Positions 1-11,375 of a stretch of 64,000 bases of DNA are shown piece after piece (position 1 is the first letter of the stretch; each line of letters opens with the position of its first letter). Under the pieces are notes generated by a model. The model was not told the origin of the DNA. It made no database searches and worked only from the letters and a program-made list of their open reading frames with translations. The translations under genes were made by a program, and so were the position numbers. The stretch comes from Poa pratensis (Eukaryota; Streptophyta; Magnoliopsida; Poales; Poaceae), in NCBI GenBank assembly GCA_947311845.1, contig CAMZMU010000107.1:22797326-22861325 (forward strand), given 5' to 3'.

Positions 1-140
1 GTGTCCAGCACATGCTCTATTTTGTGATTCCTGAGAATGTCTCTCAGATCGTGAACCCATTCACAGAAGGTCACACTATCCGTAGTTAACTTGTTTACTC
101 TTAACAACTTATTCATAGGCTCATATTCAACGTGGTCCAT
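1..140 (-). CDS. Partial copia gag, N-terminus (runs off the window)
   Basis: On the minus strand an ATG at 138-140 opens a frame of 46 codons that runs off the left edge without a stop. It begins MDHVEYEPMNKLL, followed by a leucine/aspartate-rich stretch (VHDLRDILRNHK) that resembles the start of copia Gag proteins, which bind element RNA and build the virus-like particle. The position fits: further along the same strand lie a leader, a primer-binding site (41843-41854) and a BARE/Angela-type LTR (41856-43435), so this would be the first gene of that copia. The leader and this start are now separated from the LTR by about 40 kb of later insertions. The assignment rests on context plus a short N-terminus; a chance frame cannot be excluded. 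Confidence 0.5.
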   Translation of the reverse strand, partial: MDHVEYEPMNKLLRVNKLTTDSVTFCEWVHDLRDILRNHKIEHVLD

Positions 141-1416
141 TTTCTTTACAACAAGAAAGAAGTTTATTTATACTATTATTTTATTATTAATTTTGCACTA
201 CTTAACTCAATAAAACAAGCGCCCTCCCGAGATCGGACTCGAGGCAGGGTAAGACAACCCGTCGGGATGCCAGTCAGCAACCAAGCACTTTCTTGAAATT
301 AAGATATGCTCCCACCAAGTGCAACAATCCTCAAGATTGGAGCTAAGTGTTTCAAGATTCGAGAAAGCGACAAGCCAAGCATGGATACATGCCATGGCAT
401 GGACAACTAACCGGTAGGCGACCTTGCCAAATTGCAGTAGCTGCAACTCTTCATCTTTCAATGGATGTGTTCAGAACTGATAACTAGTTATGCATGGACT
501 TAAAGAAAGCCAACCGACACTGCTATATGAACGGTTCATATACCTGACCACCAAGTCCACATGACTCATGGATACATGTCACCACGAGAATTACCAGTCG
601 GTTTTACGCTGCTACAGTTGGGAGAACACTTTCAACTTGATATTTTTCTGAGGATTCACCCTAATAATCATCTAATGCGCAATCAAGGTGCAATCAATGA
701 AGGATAAACATCACAGGCAATTTAATAATTTCATGTGATTCAGTATAGTATTTGTTCTTTGGGAAGTCTTGACTCATCTCCAACGAGGATCCACCATCTT
801 CGTTATTCCCGACACAACGGAAAATCCAGGGAAATTCCACCATATCCGAAAACTGCTTCAAGCTTTTCCTCGACAGAGAAGCGACCAATTTCTCTTGCCG
901 TGGACCTCCTCCCACGATCTGCGACGAACACCTTCTTTGCTTGATTATAGATGGCAAACTCGAACAATCACTTGGCATTGGCCATCATGTTAAAACACAG
1001 TAACAAAACAGCTATACCAAATCACATGCACACCCTGCAAAACTAAGTTAGACGCTTCTAACGTTTGTTGCAAGTTTTACCGTTGCTTTGTAAGTTCTAC
1101 GGAACAACCGTCATAACCTACGTATATTAGGCATGATTATTCAAGTTGCTATTTAACCGTCAAGGAATCACCCTTGTGTGGATCTAACCGACTTAGCCCT
1201 TTCCACCGTGACACCAACGTTTCCAACTATACGGAGACCCAGAGCTACTAAAGCACTTCGTTGGCACCGATCAGCATACTATGAGCAACAAGAAAGGTCC
1301 ACGGATTATCAAAAGTCTTAAAAAGATCTCGCCTATGTTGCCGGAAAATATGAGCGTACAATATATTGGGAAGCAACAAAAATAACCTGAATATTAGAAA
1401 AGCTCTAATATACTCA
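141..1416 (-). other. Untranslated leader of the BARE-like copia
   Basis: No convincing gene is seen; small frames (84 and 94 codons on the minus strand) look like chance. The stretch lies between the copia gag start and the copia PBS once the insertion at 1417-41770 is removed, giving a leader of about 1.35 kb. That suits BARE-type elements, which are known for long leaders. The heptamer TATACTC at 1409-1415 recurs at 41771-41777 on the other side of the inserted LTR. Confidence 0.55.
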
Positions 1417-1652
1417 TGACTCACAAGTGTAGGGGATCGCAACAGTCTTTGAGGGAAGTGTAACCCAAATTAATATATTCGACACAAGGGGAAACAAAAA
1501 ATACTTATAAGACTTACCAGCTGAGTTATCAATTCAGCCACACCTGGAAAAGTACTAGTAAAAAAAATGATGTGAAAGCAACAGTAATTTGAGAGCAATA
1601 GTAACAGTAAAGTAGCAGCAGTAATAGTAACAATGGAATCCATAATGATTAA
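1417..1652 (-). repeat. Left part of a gypsy solo LTR split by the MULE
   Basis: Begins TGACTCACAAGTGTAGGGG and contains the GCAGTAA/AACAGTA-rich tract typical of Triticeae Athila-type LTRs. It stops at the MULE target AATGATTAA (1644-1652) and resumes at 40495 with the same nonamer followed by AGATGGACCGGGG. The other end of the LTR is at 41770. No internal gypsy sequence flanks either end, so it is a solo LTR on the minus strand. The flanking TATACTC repeat is offset by one base on the left, so the target duplication is imperfect. Confidence 0.7.
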
Positions 1653-1960
1653 GGGCTTATTAGTTTTGTGCCCCGATTCGCTTAGCTTTCCTCGTCTGTG
1701 CCCTACTTCCTTAGTTTTCCTCGTCTGTGCCCTACCTGGCTCCTTCGAGGCCCGCGGACGGCCAAACGCGCCGATTCTGTCTGGTCTGTCCCCTTTGACC
1801 GTCACTTGGCCTGACTGGTGGGGTCGGCCTGGGCAGCTCCATTTTGAATCGCATCCTTCTAGTCAAGCTCATTGGACCTGACTAGTGGGGTCGGCTAGGG
1901 CAGCTCATTTTTAATTGGACCGTTGCTAGGGCAGCTTATTTTGAATCGCCTTCTTCCCTT
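1653..1960 (+). repeat. Left terminal inverted repeat of the MULE
   Basis: Matches the reverse complement of 40494 to about 40190. The first 60 bases are nearly identical to the right end. The inner part holds degenerate direct repeats of a roughly 48-bp unit with the core GACTAGTGGGGTCGGCTAGG (about 1812-1950). The mudrA-like ATG lies 110 bp inside it at 2070, so the TIR probably carries the promoter, as in MuDR. No clear TATA box was seen. Confidence 0.85.
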
Positions 1961-4580
1961 TCCCCCAAATCCCGATCTGACCCCAGCCACCACCATAGTG
2001 CCGCCTGCCCTGCCTCGCCCCGCCCCGTCTGCCGGTGGTGCCCTGCACGTTCGCTTGGACGTTGCATCCATGGCGGCAGTTCTAGGCCCCGCCGTTCCGC
2101 CTTATAACAGCGAGGACTGGGTCAAATCGGATTCAGATAACACTTGGATTACAAAGAAGTAAGTATACAATCTCTCGATTGTCTCCATTACGTGATGTAT
2201 GTAGTTAATACAGCTTCAATTTCACCTTACCGCCATGATTTCATTGAATAGGATGGATCCGAGGACTGCTTTTCGCTTGGCAGTCAGAATGGATAGTCGC
2301 ACGGGGTTGGAAGGAGATCTCTCTAGTTTTTGGTATCGGTTGGTGATAGAATCGACTTATTCGTACAAGGAATTGCTTATTGCTTGCTGTAATAAGTACG
2401 GCTGGCGGACAGATGATTCTGTTCTCGTGAAATGCTGGTCAATTCTAGAAGAGGAATTCCTCCCACTAAACACAGACGAGGACGTAAACTTCCTTTTTGC
2501 TCAGAACATGACCAAAGCTTCAGTAGAATAAAATTCGAAGTGGTTCGGAAACCAATTCAATTTAATTGCCAAAGAGAAAGGGAAAGGGGGCTGCTTTTGA
2601 GCCATCACCATCGTCTGCTAATACTGAGCTTCCGCCGACTCCTCGTAGGTCCAGTCCAGGTAAACCTACCGGCAGTGCAGGTCAGACCAGTGGTGCAGGT
2701 CCGACCAATTCAGACGATGAAGCGGTGCCCGATGATGCCGTGCCGTGGAACGATGATGAAGATGAGAAGCTGTTTCCTGAGCTTGTGGATGAACTGGGCA
2801 ATATGGCCATCGTTCCGCTTGTACAAACTGATTCTGAAGAGGAGGCGGAGAACGCTGACATGTTGATTCTAGATGAATACAATGGCGATGACATGTCATC
2901 GCTTGAGTGGGACAGAGATAATCCTATAATGGCCCCAGGGACAAGATTCAAAAATGTGGCAGAACTTCGGAATGCACTTACAACGTCCTGCATCAAGACC
3001 AACAATATTTTCAACATTGAGAAGAGTGAGAAAGGAAAGTATACGGTTCACTGCCCAGATGGAAGGTGTAAGTGGAAGTTGCATGCCACTCGTGTGGAAG
3101 GGAAGTTGCGTGGCCCTCATGAGGAAGGGAAAAGCATGATGCAGATAAGGTATAACGACTTTCCACACACTTGTCAAGCTAAGGTGGAAGCGCATAAATC
3201 ACCCTTAGCAACCAACAAGTGGCTGGCAGAGGTGATGAATCCATGGCTAAGAAAGGATTCATCCCTTGGAACAACTGCCCTCGGCAAGAAAATCTCGGAG
3301 ATTTATGCAATGGAGGAGAGGCTACCTTACATGAAGTTATGGACAGCTAGAGAACAGGCCCTTGAAAACATATACGGTACGGGGTGGGAAGATAGCTTTC
3401 ACTTGTTGTACACATACAAAGCTGAGGTGAAGAAGGAAGTCCAGGTAGTCTGGTGGAAATCGATTGTGTGACTGTGCCGTACAAAGTGAAAGGAGAAGTT
3501 AAGGAGAAAAATTGCTTCGAGAGGGCTTTTGTCTCTTTCAAGGCTTGCTCGGAAGGGTTTCTAAACGGCTGCAGGCCATATTTGGCTATGGATGCAACTG
3601 CTCTAAATGGAAGATGGAAATGACAGTTAGTAGCTGCGTGTGCAGTTGATGGACACAACTGGCTTTTTCTAGTTGCTTTTGGTGTGGTGGAGGTGGAGTC
3701 CGAGATGAGTTGGAGGTGGTATTTGGAGAATTTACGCAAGGTCATAGGGAGCCCTGCTGGATTGGCAATTCATACAGATGCTTGCAAGGGTCTGGAGACT
3801 GCGGTAGAAATTGTGTTCCCTGAAGAAGAGCATAGGGAATGTATGAGACATCTTGCTGGTAATTTCAAGAAGAAATTCAGGGGGAAAGTACTTGATGACA
3901 ACCTTTGGCCAGCAACGTACACATGCAGCAAGAAGAAGTATAACCACCACTTAAAGGAAATGTACGCTGCAAATCCTGAGGTGCAACAATACTTGGAACA
4001 ACATCACGGAAAGGTGTGGACGAGAAGCTACTTTAGACACATGTGCAAGGTGGACTATGTGACAAGTAACCTTGCTGACAGTTTGAACTCAAAGATTAAG
4101 GGATTGAAAAGTCTATTCGTGTGGGAAATATTTGACAAGATCAGGCAGATGATAATGCAGAAGATGGTATTGCGTCATAGAATTGGACTCGTTTCATATG
4201 TTGGCCATGTCATCATTCCAAGTGTGATCAAGAATTTGCATTTGCGAGGTAGAAATATGGAGGGTACTATGTCTTGTCTTAGACGAACTCTTACTACGGC
4301 TGAGCTGACATATGATAACAAGAAAGGAGGGAATTTGAGGTATCCAGTGGATTTAAAAGAGAGGACATGTAGTTGTATGCGATGGCAAATCAGTGGCAAG
4401 CCATGTATACATGCCCTGTTCTTCCTGAACGTCATTGGAGGCGAGGAAGGCGGAGTTGATCCGTATGTGTCTGAATATTTCTCTGTTGCCAAGTTTCAGG
4501 CAGCATATGCTGATAACGTGCCTGCTTTGTTGGGAAAAGACCAATGGGAAGAGTATGATCTAGGATTCAAGCAATGGCCT

Positions 4581-6259
4581 TGCTGGCGCCTGGTTGACAG
4601 GAAAGTATTTGAGGATGATGATGATGGTGATGATGAGTACTTCCCCTCCTCGGCAACGGCGCCAGAAAAAGAGCTTGATGGCGTGAATCACACGCTCGTT
4701 GGGAGACCCCAAGAGGAAGGTATGATGCAGTTCAGCAGCAAGTTTTCCCTCAGAAAGAAACCAAGGTTACCGAACCAGTAGGAGCAGCAACTCTTCAGAA
4801 GGTTGTTGGTGGCTCGCACGGCGCAATACGATCACCAACGTGGAATCTGCACACAACACAATCAAACTACTTTGCCCCCAACGAAACAGTGAGGTTGTCA
4901 ATCTCACCGGCTTGCTGAAAACAAAGGATTAAACGTATGGTGTGGAAAATGAGTATTAAATTGTAGAGAATGAAAAAGCAACAGTTTGCAGTTTGTGGTT
5001 GTTTAATCAGTGTAAAAGAATGGACCGGGGTCCACAGTTCACTAGTGGCGTCTCTCCATAAAAGATAACTAACATGTTGGGTGAACAAATTACAGCTGGG
5101 CAATTGACAAATAGTGAGCGCATGACAATGCATATACATGACATGATGATTACTATGATATTTAATTGGCATTACGACATAATACATAGACCGTCATCCA
5201 ACAGCGTCTATGACTAATAATCCACCGCCGGGTTGTCATCCGAGTCCCCCGTTGGTATTAAGTTGCAAGCAACAGATAATTGCATTAAGTAAAGTGCGTA
5301 ATGTAAACAAATACATATGACCGTGGACATAGCATTGTTAGGTTATCCCTAGTGGCAACAGCACATCCGCAACCTTAGAAGTTGCTGTCACTCTCCCAGA
5401 TTACCGGAGGCATGAACCCACTATCTAGCATAAATACTCTCTCTTGGAGTTACAAGCATCTACTTGGCCAAAGCATCTACGAGTAACGGAAAGCATGCAA
5501 GATCTTAAATAACATAGGGCATAGATTGATAATCAACTTCACATAGTATTCAATATTCATCGGATCCCAGCAAACACAACATGTAGCATTACAATAATAT
5601 GATCTTGATCATGTAGGGCAGCTCACTAGATCTAAACATGATGGCACAAATTGGAGAGACAACCATCTAGCTACTGCTATGGACCCGTAGTCCAAGTATG
5701 AACTACTCACGCATCACTCCGGAGGTAGGCATGGCGATGTAGAAGCCTCCAGTGACGATTCCCCTCTCCGGCAGGGTGCCGGAAGAGGTTCTGGACCCTC
5801 CCGAGCTAGGGTTGACGGCGGCGGCGTCTCTGGAACTTTTCGTGGATATTTGCTCAGGCACTTAGGGTTTTCGCGTCGGGGGAATAAGTAGGCGAAAGGG
5901 CGGCGGCTGACGACCCCCGAGGGGCCCACACCACCCTAGGGCGCGGCAGAGGGGGGTCCCACGCCCTAGTGGCGTGTGGGGCCCTGGTGGCCCTCCTCTG
6001 CTGCTCCTTTGGTCCGTCAGGTGTGTTCTGGTAAAATAGGGATCCCCGTGAAGTTTCGTCCAATTCCGAGAATATTTTCAGACTAGCTTTTCTGGAATAC
6101 AAAAACAGCAGAAAACAGGAACTGGCACTTCGGCATCTTGTTAATAGGTTAGTCCCAAAAAATGTATAAAAGTGATATAAAGTAGATGCAAAACATGTAG
6201 CAATTGGTATAAAACAAGCATGGAACATCAAAAATTATAGATACGTTTGAGACGTATCA
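4581..6259 (-). repeat. 3' LTR of the Athila-type element
   Basis: 1679 bp, about 95% or more alike to 14489-16138 by eye, differing mainly by small indels. Near its plus-strand start it contains a PBS-like CGGCAACGGCGCCA (4651-4664) and a GATGATGATG microsatellite. The transposase frame reads through the first part of the LTR, so the apparent C-terminus ending at 4781 is LTR sequence, not transposase. Confidence 0.92.
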
Positions 6260-6754
6260 GCATCCCCAAGCTTAGTTCCTACTCGTCCTCGAGTAGGTAA
6301 ACGATAAAAACAAAATAATTTTTGAGGTGACATGCTACCATCATAATCTTGATCATATAATATTGCAAGGCACATGTAAATGAATGAAGTGATCCAAGTC
6401 AATGGTCTATAATTTGCTACCAAATAGATAATGAGTAAACAATGAATCACACAAGCTAAACGTTTTCAAGAATAGTACTTTCGAGACAAGCATCAAACAG
6501 TTTTGCATAAGTGTTAACTCATAAAGCAATAGTTTCTAATAAAAGGTATTCAATCAACACAAAGGAAGAATTAAGTTTCAGCATTTGCTTCAACTTTCAA
6601 CATATTTATCTCATGAATATCGTCAACACAAAGTAGTATAACAAGTCCAATACGTTGCATATAACGCATGTTGTATCAAAGTTGACACTAGTGTTTGCTT
6701 GTGGAAGACAGAAAGAATAGGAAAACAGACTCAACATAAAAGTAAAAGAAAGGC
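6260..6754 (-). other. PPT and 3' internal part of the Athila-type element
   Basis: The PPT-like GCATCCCCAAGCTTA abuts the LTR at 6260. The rest is AT-rich and non-coding as far as I can see, and stops at the target CCTTC (6755-6759) of the nested solo LTR. It rejoins sequence at 11376. Confidence 0.75.
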
Positions 6755-6759
6755 CCTTC

Positions 6760-9700
6760 TGTAACATCCTAGGTTTTTCAAAAAGTTGAAAAAATCAGAA
6801 AAATTTAAAACTTTTGAAAACTATTATGTATTTTGCTTTGAAAGGAAAAATCATGCATGCATTCATCTGCATATTGTATTGTTGCATTAGTATATTTCAA
6901 AAGTGGGAATTATAGTTCCACTTGAAAACATATTTAAGAAAATATACTAAAAGGGCAAACCATGCCCTACATATATATTTTGATTATTATGGTTTTATTA
7001 GTTATGTGTAAATTTCATTGTAAATTGATTGTCTGCATTTGGAAAATAATTTAGGTTCAAATGTTTACAACTGTGGTTTGGGTTTGAATTTATTTTTAGC
7101 CACCATAACTTTGTTTTAAAAACCTATTTCTAAACTTGACATTAAGTGTCAATATATGCCTTTAAAACATTTGAGAAAATATATCAAAAGGACAACCTAT
7201 ATTATTTTGACTTTCCTTGTTTATTTAGTTCTATTTAATCTTTGTCTATGACTTGATTGTACTTATTTAGAAAACAAGTCAATCCCAAATACATATTTGT
7301 GGGATGTTTTATTTAAGAAACTTTTTTGTGTTAAAAACCTACTTTTAAAGGTTGGACATTAAGTATCAACATCCCATTTCAAACACATTTCGAAAAGGCT
7401 TGTAGGAAAACATTTTGTAAAATTGTATTTAAAGATTTCAAATCAGAGAGTTTGTTTTCACAAAACTTTAAGATGTTATTTGAATCCAATTGGATTTGTA
7501 TTTAAAAGATATAAGAGTTTCCTTTTTGAAAAGGGTTTTGAACAAATAAATAAATAAATAAACGCAGCTATCTACCGCACGGTGCTGCGAGCAGAAGCCC
7601 AACAGCAGCCCAGGCCCGCCTCGCTCCTTTTCTCTGACTGACATGTGGGCCCCACCAATGACGCAGGCGATGACGTCACTGCCTTCAACCTCCCGTGCAA
7701 GAAAAGCTCACCGAAACCCTACCCGATTTCGGCTCAAATTGGTTGCGATTTGATCGCGTATCCTCCGTGCCTCTGCCTCCATATAAACCTCCCCGAAACC
7801 CTCTCTCAAAGCCCCAAAAAAACCTAGCTCGAACGCCCCCAGGCTGCCCACAAAATCGCCGCTGCCGTTCGCCATTACCGCCGCCGTTCGAGCACGATTT
7901 CGGCGACACCGCAGGTCTACACCGCCACCTTTTGGTCCCCTCCGAATTCCCTCAACCCGGCGCATCTCCCTGACCCCCTCCTTGATTTTTGCTGCAGCTT
8001 ATTAGTTGGGTTCGAGCACAGCCCGATCTCGCCGGACCGCCGCATCTCCGGCCGTCTACTCCTCCCTCTTTTGGAAGCGGAGCACGCCATCGTGGACACC
8101 ATCGTCTTCACCGAGCCGTGCCGCACCTCGTCGTCGCCTTCCCAAGCCCAGAAGACCACCGGAGCACCACCTCCGTCCACCGCACACGGCCCACACCGCC
8201 GCGACGCCATCTCCAGCGAAATCCCACCGCCAGGTAATGGTCAACGACCCAGAGCCGTTCGATCCGTAATGAACGCGTAGGATTAGATCCATCCACGAAT
8301 CGGTACCGACAAATCAGAGGCCGCCACGTCGACGCCCAGTCAACATCTCCGTCAGCAGCCCAGTCAGCGCCCCGTCAGCGGTCAATGCCTCATCAGCGCC
8401 AGCGTGGAGAAGAATTTCCCTGTTTTCTTTTTAATTGGCGGTTTTGCAGATAGGTCCCTGTAGATTAGATCTATCACTACTTTTTATTAGCTCGGCCAAT
8501 TTTTGCAAACTTTATATTTCTGGAAAGCTTATGACACGTAGAAACTTTTGGCATAATTAGTTTTATGTTTTGTAAAACTTATTTTGGATCAATTTTAAAA
8601 ATGGTTGTTTAAGTAAATTTCACTTAACTTAAATTTAAAAATTGATTTTTGGGCAAATCCAATTGATTTAACTTTGTTTAATTAATACTTGGCCGTAGGA
8701 ATACTCTACTATTTTTGTAAAAGTATTTTCTATGATTTTTGTAATTAATATTGATTAAATGCTTTTTAGGTGTTATTTTAATAATAAAAATTGATTAAAA
8801 TTATTTTTCTTCATATATTCGATTAATAAAATGACTTAGTCATATTCTGATCACTTTAGTTACAAAAAGTACTTAGAAATATTTTGCCTCTCCAAACAAA
8901 GTATTTTTCTTCCTTAGAAAATATTTGATAATTATTTTGACAACACTATTTCCTTAGAAAAATTTCAACGCCTTAAAAGTGCTAAATCTTCTCCTTAGAA
9001 AAATTTAGCATCTTGAAAACTTAGTTGTTTTAGTATATTTTCCTAAGTGTTATTTTTGACAAGTGTTTGTCCTTAGAAATTTTTATCAACTATTGTTTTA
9101 AAGTATTTTTCCTTAGAAAAATACCAACAACTTATTTTATGAACTTTTCCTTAGAAATTATTTGGACTTATTGTTTGACCTTTGGTCCTCAGTTATTTTG
9201 GACCATCTTACTTTCTTGCATTCTTTAGAGTAATTTCATGGCATGGCATGCATATTGAGTCCTTAGTATTATTTTGTACATCACACATGATATTCCTCCC
9301 TAGAAATTTTGAGGATGCATGTTAGTGGTTTTGGCTAAGTTAGAAATCATGAAGGACCAATGAAGAAGGCAATTGTCATCCTTAGGAAATTTTCAACATG
9401 AAGCTAGAAGAACAATGAAGGACTCAGCAAGAAAACAAGACTCCAGAAGCATCTCCAAGAAGAAAAGTACTTAGAAGAACTCAAGAGGAAGTTCATAAAG
9501 ATCAAAACCCCTACAATTTTCTAAATCTTTCTTTCCCTTCTCTCTTTCTTCCTTCATCTCTTGGACTTCATGGTGGCTAAGTCATATTCAATACCAACCT
9601 TGATGCTGCCAACAAAATCAAGTCTTCAGAACCATCAAGTCTACAGAATTAAATGAAGTCAACACACCAAGAAGAAAGCTACAAGGAAGCTTGGAGAAGA

Positions 9701-11370
9701 TTCTTGGAAGACCAACTACTTCTTTCTTTCTATCTTCTCTTTCTTTCTATTATGTCTCACCTTGGACATAGACCAAGTCCTTGGTGTTTAAGACTAAGTT
9801 CATAGAGTGCTAATTGAAGACCATTGAAGAATACAAAGGAGTTGAAGATGTTTTGAAGATCAAACGTGTGAAGATTTAAACTAACCTTACAACTTTTCAA
9901 GTTGTTATTTCTTGCTCAACCTTGACCTTGCCTTAGCCAATGGGATTAAGTTATTTTATGTTCTTTTCCTTAATTTGTTTTGTATGTCTCTCTCATCATA
10001 ATTCTGTGTATCATTTTGCATTCCATGCATGTCATATTTTTCTAAGTGTTGCATTTATGATTGTATGTTTATTTGTGGTTTGTTTGATGTGTTAGAAATT
10101 TCGGAGAGATACGAAGGTGGTTGCAACTGCTACTACTACACTCCTGTTTGCCAAGGCAAGTGGCACACCCCCATAAATTTCCTAAGTATTTTTATATGCA
10201 TTACTTAGTGTATTTCCTATATGCATGTGTTGGATAGTATTATTGCTATATGCTAAACCCACCATACCTTTACACTAGTTGTGTCTAGAACCCCCAATGA
10301 TAACTTAGTAGAATTATTGGTGCTATGCAAATTCTTTTTATTGAAAGCTTAAATTCTACTAAGTTAATTTACCACCTGGGTGGATTTGGGCTTGCATGGC
10401 TGTCAGAGTTGAGTGTTTATTCACTTGTGGATTGTCACCCAGGGTATTAAAGGGACCAATGTTTCTCTAAGTGAAGTTGCTTACCGTGCAGCCATTAGTC
10501 AAATGGGCTCTGGCTAGATGGATTAAGTTGCGTGGACTCCTCCCGGCTTGACAAGCAGATGTAGAGGATGTAGGTGGAACGGGTCAAGCTGGTATGGGAT
10601 GGGGAATATGCTTCTGAAAAGTCTCGTCTCAACTCTCTCCTTTTCCTTAGCACAAATTGAGTGCTTGAGGATAGTTTGGGTTTGTTGGGTCTAATGGTGA
10701 AAGTGCACAACCTCTGCAGAGTTTAAAAACTAAGTACTTAGCCGTGTCCCCGGTTACGGACAATTCAAGCAGCTGATCAATGATGTCAACGGAGGCTCCC
10801 AACATCTTATTTCTCTAAGTAAAATTTTGATGGGTGAACAAGGGTAGACGAGACTATGGATTTCATGCCATATTGTCTCAAACATTTGAAGAAAATGTTT
10901 TGCAAAGTGTTAGGCAAAATTGATTTTATGCAAAATAGCCTTGAACTCCACCAACCAGATATGCATATAGGTTATAGAGTTATTCCATTAAGTGTCCACA
11001 TAGTGTCACTTGCCAGATCCATTTTTAATGGTTCTGACCCACTCTGTTGCAAATTTTTATTTGTTGCAGATTGTTCTGACGACGAGTGAGTTTCGTTAAG
11101 GGTTTCGAGTCTGCAACCAACATGTTTTCGCCTGTGGCACATGCAAAGGATGAGGACTCCATGAAGATTATTATTTCCGCTGCTTTACTCTTTCAAAGCT
11201 AGCTTCGTGCTATGCAATTGTAAAGGATATTTTCTAAGTACTGGATCCACGTGTAATAATTGATACAATGTTGTGATATTTCATCTTAGACTGTGTGTGC
11301 AAATGAATCGATCCAGGGGTTTGCACTATACACAGGTACCTTGCCAATTTCTAAGTGCAGGTGCGCTACA
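6760..11370 (+). mobile_element. Giant (4.6-kb) solo LTR, LARD-sized
   Basis: Starts TGTAACATCC and ends GTGCGCTACA, flanked by the exact 5-bp duplication CCTTC (6755-6759, 11371-11375); joining the flanks gives an uninterrupted Athila-type internal sequence. The length matches the LTRs of LARD elements such as Sukkula in Triticeae, but I did not establish the family. It is AT-rich with a GC-rich island at about 7560-8290 headed by a TATA box. No protein gene is supported: overlapping frames in the GC island are short and on both strands. A run of degenerate CCTTAGAAA repeats lies at about 8880-9180. Orientation follows from the TATA box and is tentative. Confidence 0.82.
7780..7788 (+). promoter_or_regulatory. 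Putative TATA box of the giant LTR
   Basis: CATATAAAC lies in a CT-rich context at the head of the only GC-rich stretch of this LTR, and is followed by CCAGGCT/CGCCGCC-rich leader-like sequence. A promoter in this place would drive the element outward through R/U5. Confidence 0.5.
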
Positions 11371-11375
11371 CCTTC

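Noticed and set aside
1409..1417. TATACTC as a clean target duplication of the gypsy solo LTR
   Set aside because: Only partly accepted: the left copy is separated from the LTR by one base and 7 bases is unusual for gypsy (5 bp). It supports insertion but not an exact border.
4581..4781. C-terminus DRKVFEDDDDGDDEYFP... of the transposase frame as real acidic tail
   Set aside because: The same DNA is present in the other LTR at 14489-14570; it is LTR sequence read through in frame. The real continuation is at 16144.
7645..8296. Overlapping frames on both strands in the GC island of the giant LTR
   Set aside because: All are short and overlapping, proline/arginine-biased as expected from GC-rich DNA, without a known domain. 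They lie downstream of the LTR TATA box as leader sequence.
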